Assembly (NCBI RefSeq): GCF_029338375.1 | Contig: NZ_CP119804.1 | Span: 2,376,955-2,440,954 of the forward strand | Length of the DNA: 64,000 nucleotides | Source of the DNA: Halorussus lipolyticus | GTDB taxonomy: Archaea; Halobacteriota; Halobacteria; Halobacteriales; Haladaptataceae | Reading direction: 5' to 3' | Part shown: in pieces, positions 60,978-64,000 of the stretch | Position numbering within the stretch: position 1 is the stretch's first letter | Layout: the number at the start of each line of letters is the position of its first letter | The notes under the pieces: model-generated | Databases searched by the model: none | What the model was told of the DNA's origin: nothing | Seen by the model: the letters and a program-made list of their open reading frames with translations, nothing else | Made by a program: the position numbers and the translations under genes

Positions 60978-62507
60978 ATGGACGACCCCCACGTTGCCCC
61001 GAACGTCTCGCGCGCGGAGATTGCGGTCGCGGCGAGTGCCGGAGTTGCGGGCGTCTCCGGGTCGTTCGCCGTCGCCGGGCGCACCCCCGAGTTCGTCGTC
61101 GCGCCCGTCTCGGCGCTGGTCGTTGGTCTCGCACCGGGTGCGGTGATGACCGCGGCAATCCGGAATCTGGGCGACGCGGGCCACCTCCTCGCGCTCGGAG
61201 TCGCGGCGGTCCTCGCGGTGGGCGTCCTCGCTGGAATCGCGTTCGCGGGGATTCGACTCGGCGCGCGCTCGGAGGTCCCCTACACCTCGGTCGCTGTCGG
61301 CGGGGTCGGTAGCTGGCTCCTCGCGGTCGTAGCGACCGGCGCACCGGAGCAGTCGCTGGCCACGGCCGGACCGATTGCCGCGACCCTCGCCGTCGCCGAA
61401 CGCGGGTGGGCCGTGGGACGGGAGAGCCGAGGAGCGCGGGTCTCGTCCTCGCGCCGGAAAGTCCTCGGGGCGGTCGGGTCGCTGGTCGGTTTCGCCGGGT
61501 TCGCGGCCTACCGCGGCGCGAGCATCACCGGCGTCGAACCGGGACCGATTTCGACCGTGACCGACGACGAGACCCACGCCGAGGCCGACCGCCTGCTTTC
61601 GCGCGCCGACGACCGCTCGTTCGACGTGGCCGACCTCTCTGGCCTCGTTACCCCGACCGACGAGTTCTACGAGGTGGACATCGACAACGTGAACCCGAAC
61701 CCCAGCGACGACAAGTGGGGCCTCTCGGTCACGGGCGAGGTCGAGCAGGAGGTCTCGGTCGATTTCGAGGAGCTATCGGGGATGGAAGCAGTCGAGAACC
61801 GACTGGTCACGCTCCGGTGCGTCGGCGAGTCGCTCAACGGACACAAGATAGACACCGCGGTCTGGACCGGTGTGCCCACGAGTGAACTCTTAGACGAAGC
61901 GCGCCCGCAGGGTTCGGACGCCTGTTGCGTGCTGGTCCGCGCGGTTGACGGCTACTATCAGGAGTTCCCCCTGTCCGCGCTCGAAGATTCCTTCCTCGCG
62001 TTCGGGATGAACGGCCGGCGACTTCCTCGCGGGCATGGGTATCCCGTGCGGCTCCTCGTGCCGGGCCACTGGGGCGAAATCAACGTCAAGTGGATAGACG
62101 AAATCGAAGTGCTGGCCGACGAGCAGAAGGGCTACTGGGAGAAGCGAGGGTGGCACGGGACCGGACCGGTGAACACCGTCGCCAAGCTTCACGCTGTGAA
62201 TCGGCTGGACAGCGGGAGCGGCGAGCGAGTGCAGGTCGCTGGCCACGCCTACGCCGGGACCCGCGGAATCGAGCGAGTCGAGGTTTCGACCGACGGGGGC
62301 GAGTCGTGGGACGAGGCCACCCTCTCGGAACCGCTCCCCGGCGACGACGTGTGGCGACAGTGGCGCTACGAGTGGGACGCCGAACCGGGCGAACACGAGG
62401 TGGTCGTCCGCGCGACAGACGGGGAGGGCGACCTGCAACCGCGGGCGTTCTCCCAACCCTACCCGAGCGGCGCGACCGGGTGGGTCTCCCGGACCGTCGA
62501 AGCATGA
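60978..62507 (+). CDS. Membrane-anchored sulfite-oxidase-family molybdopterin enzyme
   Basis: A 509-aa protein. Four to five N-terminal helices (about 12-170) form a membrane module. Then comes an Oxidored_molyb domain with the molybdenum-ligand cysteine C281 in TLRCVGESLNG, and a C-terminal Mo-co dimerisation domain (RGIERVEVSTDGGESWDEA). It may oxidise sulfite or reduce a related oxyanion on the outer face. An RR pair (SSRRKVLGAVGSLVGF) right before the last helix resembles a Tat signal, fitting export of the folded cofactor domain. ATG at 60978 is preferred over a longer frame. Confidence 0.85.
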   Translation: MDDPHVAPNVSRAEIAVAASAGVAGVSGSFAVAGRTPEFVVAPVSALVVGLAPGAVMTAAIRNLGDAGHLLALGVAAVLAVGVLAGIAFAGIRLGARSEVPYTSVAVGGVGSWLLAVVATGAPEQSLATAGPIAATLAVAERGWAVGRESRGARVSSSRRKVLGAVGSLVGFAGFAAYRGASITGVEPGPISTVTDDETHAEADRLLSRADDRSFDVADLSGLVTPTDEFYEVDIDNVNPNPSDDKWGLSVTGEVEQEVSVDFEELSGMEAVENRLVTLRCVGESLNGHKIDTAVWTGVPTSELLDEARPQGSDACCVLVRAVDGYYQEFPLSALEDSFLAFGMNGRRLPRGHGYPVRLLVPGHWGEINVKWIDEIEVLADEQKGYWEKRGWHGTGPVNTVAKLHAVNRLDSGSGERVQVAGHAYAGTRGIERVEVSTDGGESWDEATLSEPLPGDDVWRQWRYEWDAEPGEHEVVVRATDGEGDLQPRAFSQPYPSGATGWVSRTVEA

Positions 62508-62537
62508 TTTTTCCCGCGGGCGCGCGAGGTGTCGGAC

Positions 62538-63539
62538 ATGAACTTCGGAATTCTCAGCACCGCCAACATCGGCCGCGCGGCAGTCGCCCCCGCAATTCGA
62601 GACACCGACCACGAACTGCTGGCAGTCTGCTCGCGGGACCGTGAGCGCGCCGAGGAGTTCGCCGACGAGTTCGGGATTCCGCGGGCCTACGGCTCCTACG
62701 ACGAACTGCTCGCTGACGACGACTTGGACGCGGTGTACAACCCCCTGCCGAACGCGCTCCACGCCGAGTGGACGAAGCAAGCCGCCGACGCCGGCCTCGA
62801 CGTCCTCTGCGAGAAACCTCTCGCGGTCGATGCCGACGCGGCCCGCGAAGTCGGCGACTACTGCGACGAGCAGGGAGTCACGCTGATGGAGGCGTTCATG
62901 TACCGCTACCACCCCAGAACCGAGCGCGCCGCCGAAATCGTCCGCGACGAGTTGGGCGAGGTCCGGTCGGTGAGAGCCACCTTCCAGTTCCCGATGGACG
63001 ACCCGGACAACGTGCGCCTGAATCCGGACCTCGCGGGTGGGAGTCTGATGGACGTCGGCTGTTACGCGGTCAGCGCTGTGCGGCTTTTCTTGGGCGACCC
63101 CGACCGGGCCTACGCGACGACCCACGACGCGGGCGACTACGGCGTTGACACGAAACTCGCCGGCGTGCTGGAGTACGACGGTGACGGTCGGGCCGGAGCG
63201 GGCGCGACCGCCGAAATCTCCTGTGGATTCGAGACTTTGGACACCCAATCCTACCGCGTCGAGGCCGAAAACGGCTGGTTGGAGGCGAGCGAGGCGTTCG
63301 TCCCGCGGGGCGACGAGGGGGTCGAAATCGAGTACGAGGTCGATGGCCGCCGCGTCGTCGAATCGTTCGACCCGACCGACCAGTACCGACTGGAGGTCGA
63401 ACACTTCGCCGAGTGCGTCGCGTCGGGGGACGGTCCTCGGACCGACGCCGACGAGGCGGTCCGGAACATGGCGACCATCGACGCGCTCTACGAGAGCGCA
63501 GAGCGCGGGGACCCGGTTCCGGTCGATGGAGGTCGGTGA
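62538..63539 (+). CDS. Gfo/Idh/MocA-family oxidoreductase
   Basis: A 333-aa NAD(P)-dependent sugar or polyol dehydrogenase. Rossmann start FGILSTANIGRAAVAPA (3-19), the catalytic EKP motif at 92-94 (CEKPLA) and the C-terminal domain with GGSLMDVGCYAVSAVRLF (about 165-182, DxxxH/Y type). Haloarchaeal relatives include xylose dehydrogenase; the exact sugar is not decided. The next gene starts one base after its stop. Confidence 0.87.
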   Translation: MNFGILSTANIGRAAVAPAIRDTDHELLAVCSRDRERAEEFADEFGIPRAYGSYDELLADDDLDAVYNPLPNALHAEWTKQAADAGLDVLCEKPLAVDADAAREVGDYCDEQGVTLMEAFMYRYHPRTERAAEIVRDELGEVRSVRATFQFPMDDPDNVRLNPDLAGGSLMDVGCYAVSAVRLFLGDPDRAYATTHDAGDYGVDTKLAGVLEYDGDGRAGAGATAEISCGFETLDTQSYRVEAENGWLEASEAFVPRGDEGVEIEYEVDGRRVVESFDPTDQYRLEVEHFAECVASGDGPRTDADEAVRNMATIDALYESAERGDPVPVDGGR

Positions 63540-63540
63540 G

Positions 63541-64000
63541 ATGACTAAGCAGGCGCTTCGGGAGCGAATCTGGGACCTCCTCGAAGACGAGGGCATCGCG
63601 CGCTTTCCGTTTCCTCCTCACGACCGCATCCCGAACTTCGCAGGGGCCGAGGACGCCGCCGACCGCTTGGCCGAGACCGAGGCGTGGCAGAGCGCCGAGG
63701 CCATCAAGGCCAACCCCGACGCTCCGCAGTTGCCGGTTCGGCGGCGCGCGCTCCGGGAAGGCAAGACTGTCTACATGGCGGTGCCCCGACTCCGGGACGA
63801 GAAGCCCTTCTACGAACTCGACCCCGCGGAGATTTCTGCGGACGAGTACGACAGCGCCCCGACCATCTCGCACGTCGAGGAGTACGCCCGGCAGGTCGGT
63901 CCCGAGGACGTGGCGTCGCTCGGCCTCGTGGTCTCGGGGAGCGTCGCGGTCACGAGCGCAGGGGCGAGAGTCGGCAAGGGCGAAGGGTACAGTGACCTCG
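63541..64000 (+). CDS. 5-formyltetrahydrofolate cyclo-ligase family protein (partial)
   Basis: The first 153 codons; the frame stays open to the right edge. The head KQALRERIWDLLEDEGIARFPFPPHDRIPNF and later RRRALREGKTVYMAVPRL and GLVVSGSVAV match the archaeal COG0212 family. These convert 5-formyl-THF to 5,10-methenyl-THF with ATP, although archaeal members are often only distant relatives. It is very likely co-transcribed with the Gfo/Idh gene (one-base gap). Confidence 0.8.
   Translation, partial: MTKQALRERIWDLLEDEGIARFPFPPHDRIPNFAGAEDAADRLAETEAWQSAEAIKANPDAPQLPVRRRALREGKTVYMAVPRLRDEKPFYELDPAEISADEYDSAPTISHVEEYARQVGPEDVASLGLVVSGSVAVTSAGARVGKGEGYSDL

Overview
The window is chromosomal DNA from a halophilic archaeon (class Halobacteria). 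The evidence is the high GC content broken by short AT-rich promoters, strongly acidic proteins, many leaderless starts behind TATA boxes, and archaeal marker genes: CDP-archaeol synthase, TiaS, tRNA-splicing endonuclease, thermosome, archaeal-type LeuRS and the haloarchaeal sugar regulator GfcR. The genus cannot be fixed from the sequence alone.

Layout. 1-9 kb: a DUF502 membrane protein edge, a 22-aa microprotein with a perfect Shine-Dalgarno, proline dehydrogenase, carS, an HxlR regulator, a nucleotide block (pyrE, gfcR, an AzgA-type purine permease), an arylsulfotransferase-like protein and a glutaredoxin. 8.5-14 kb: an HTH regulator divergent from tiaS, threonine synthase, an AspA/AstE-like protein and a DUF7504 protein. 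14-17.7 kb: an accessory island with one full-length CHAT (caspase-like) gene, two successively more decayed C-terminal copies, and three convergent 43-44 aa micropeptide genes. 18-30 kb: MFS transporter, phosphoesterase, SMR pump, PhoU/TrkA-C protein, citrate synthase, threonine ammonia-lyase with RidA, tRNA-Ser(GGA), thermosome, and an ornithine cyclodeaminase/alanine dehydrogenase family protein. 30-38 kb: leuS, OsmC, peroxiredoxin, Hsp20, prephenate dehydratase and small proteins. 38.6-47.5 kb: a 2-oxoacid dehydrogenase operon (pdhA-pdhB-pdhC-[LLM oxidoreductase]-[second threonine ammonia-lyase]-lpdA) preceded by lipA. 47.6-64 kb: a mosaic pentapeptide-repeat ion channel, class II aldolase, MATE pump, Hel308/Ski2-like helicase, HAD hydrolase, spondin-domain protein, a TumE-like toxin-antitoxin pair, a NucS-PH/zinc-ribbon protein with endA, a sulfite-oxidase-like enzyme, a Gfo/Idh/MocA oxidoreductase, and the start of a 5-formyltetrahydrofolate cyclo-ligase.

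How genes work together. Threonine synthase makes threonine. Two threonine ammonia-lyases turn it into 2-oxobutyrate, and RidA clears the imine intermediate. One of these lyases sits inside the 2-oxoacid dehydrogenase operon, which suggests 2-oxobutyrate feeds that complex; lipA supplies its lipoyl cofactor.

The strongest candidate for something undescribed is the CHAT/micropeptide array at 14.1-17.7 kb. Each micropeptide (basic start, HP, hydrophobic stretch, CxxC, PGP end) converges on a CHAT C-terminus. In the two better-preserved copies the two genes share a palindromic stop tetranucleotide (TTAA or CTAG). The CHAT core is nearly identical between copies while the tails diverge, as in silent-cassette or polymorphic-tip systems. 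Other notable items are the SD-led microprotein near the left edge, 10-bp-phased repeats before pdhA, in-frame palindromic inserts in tiaS and leuS, and a dispersed intergenic repeat family.
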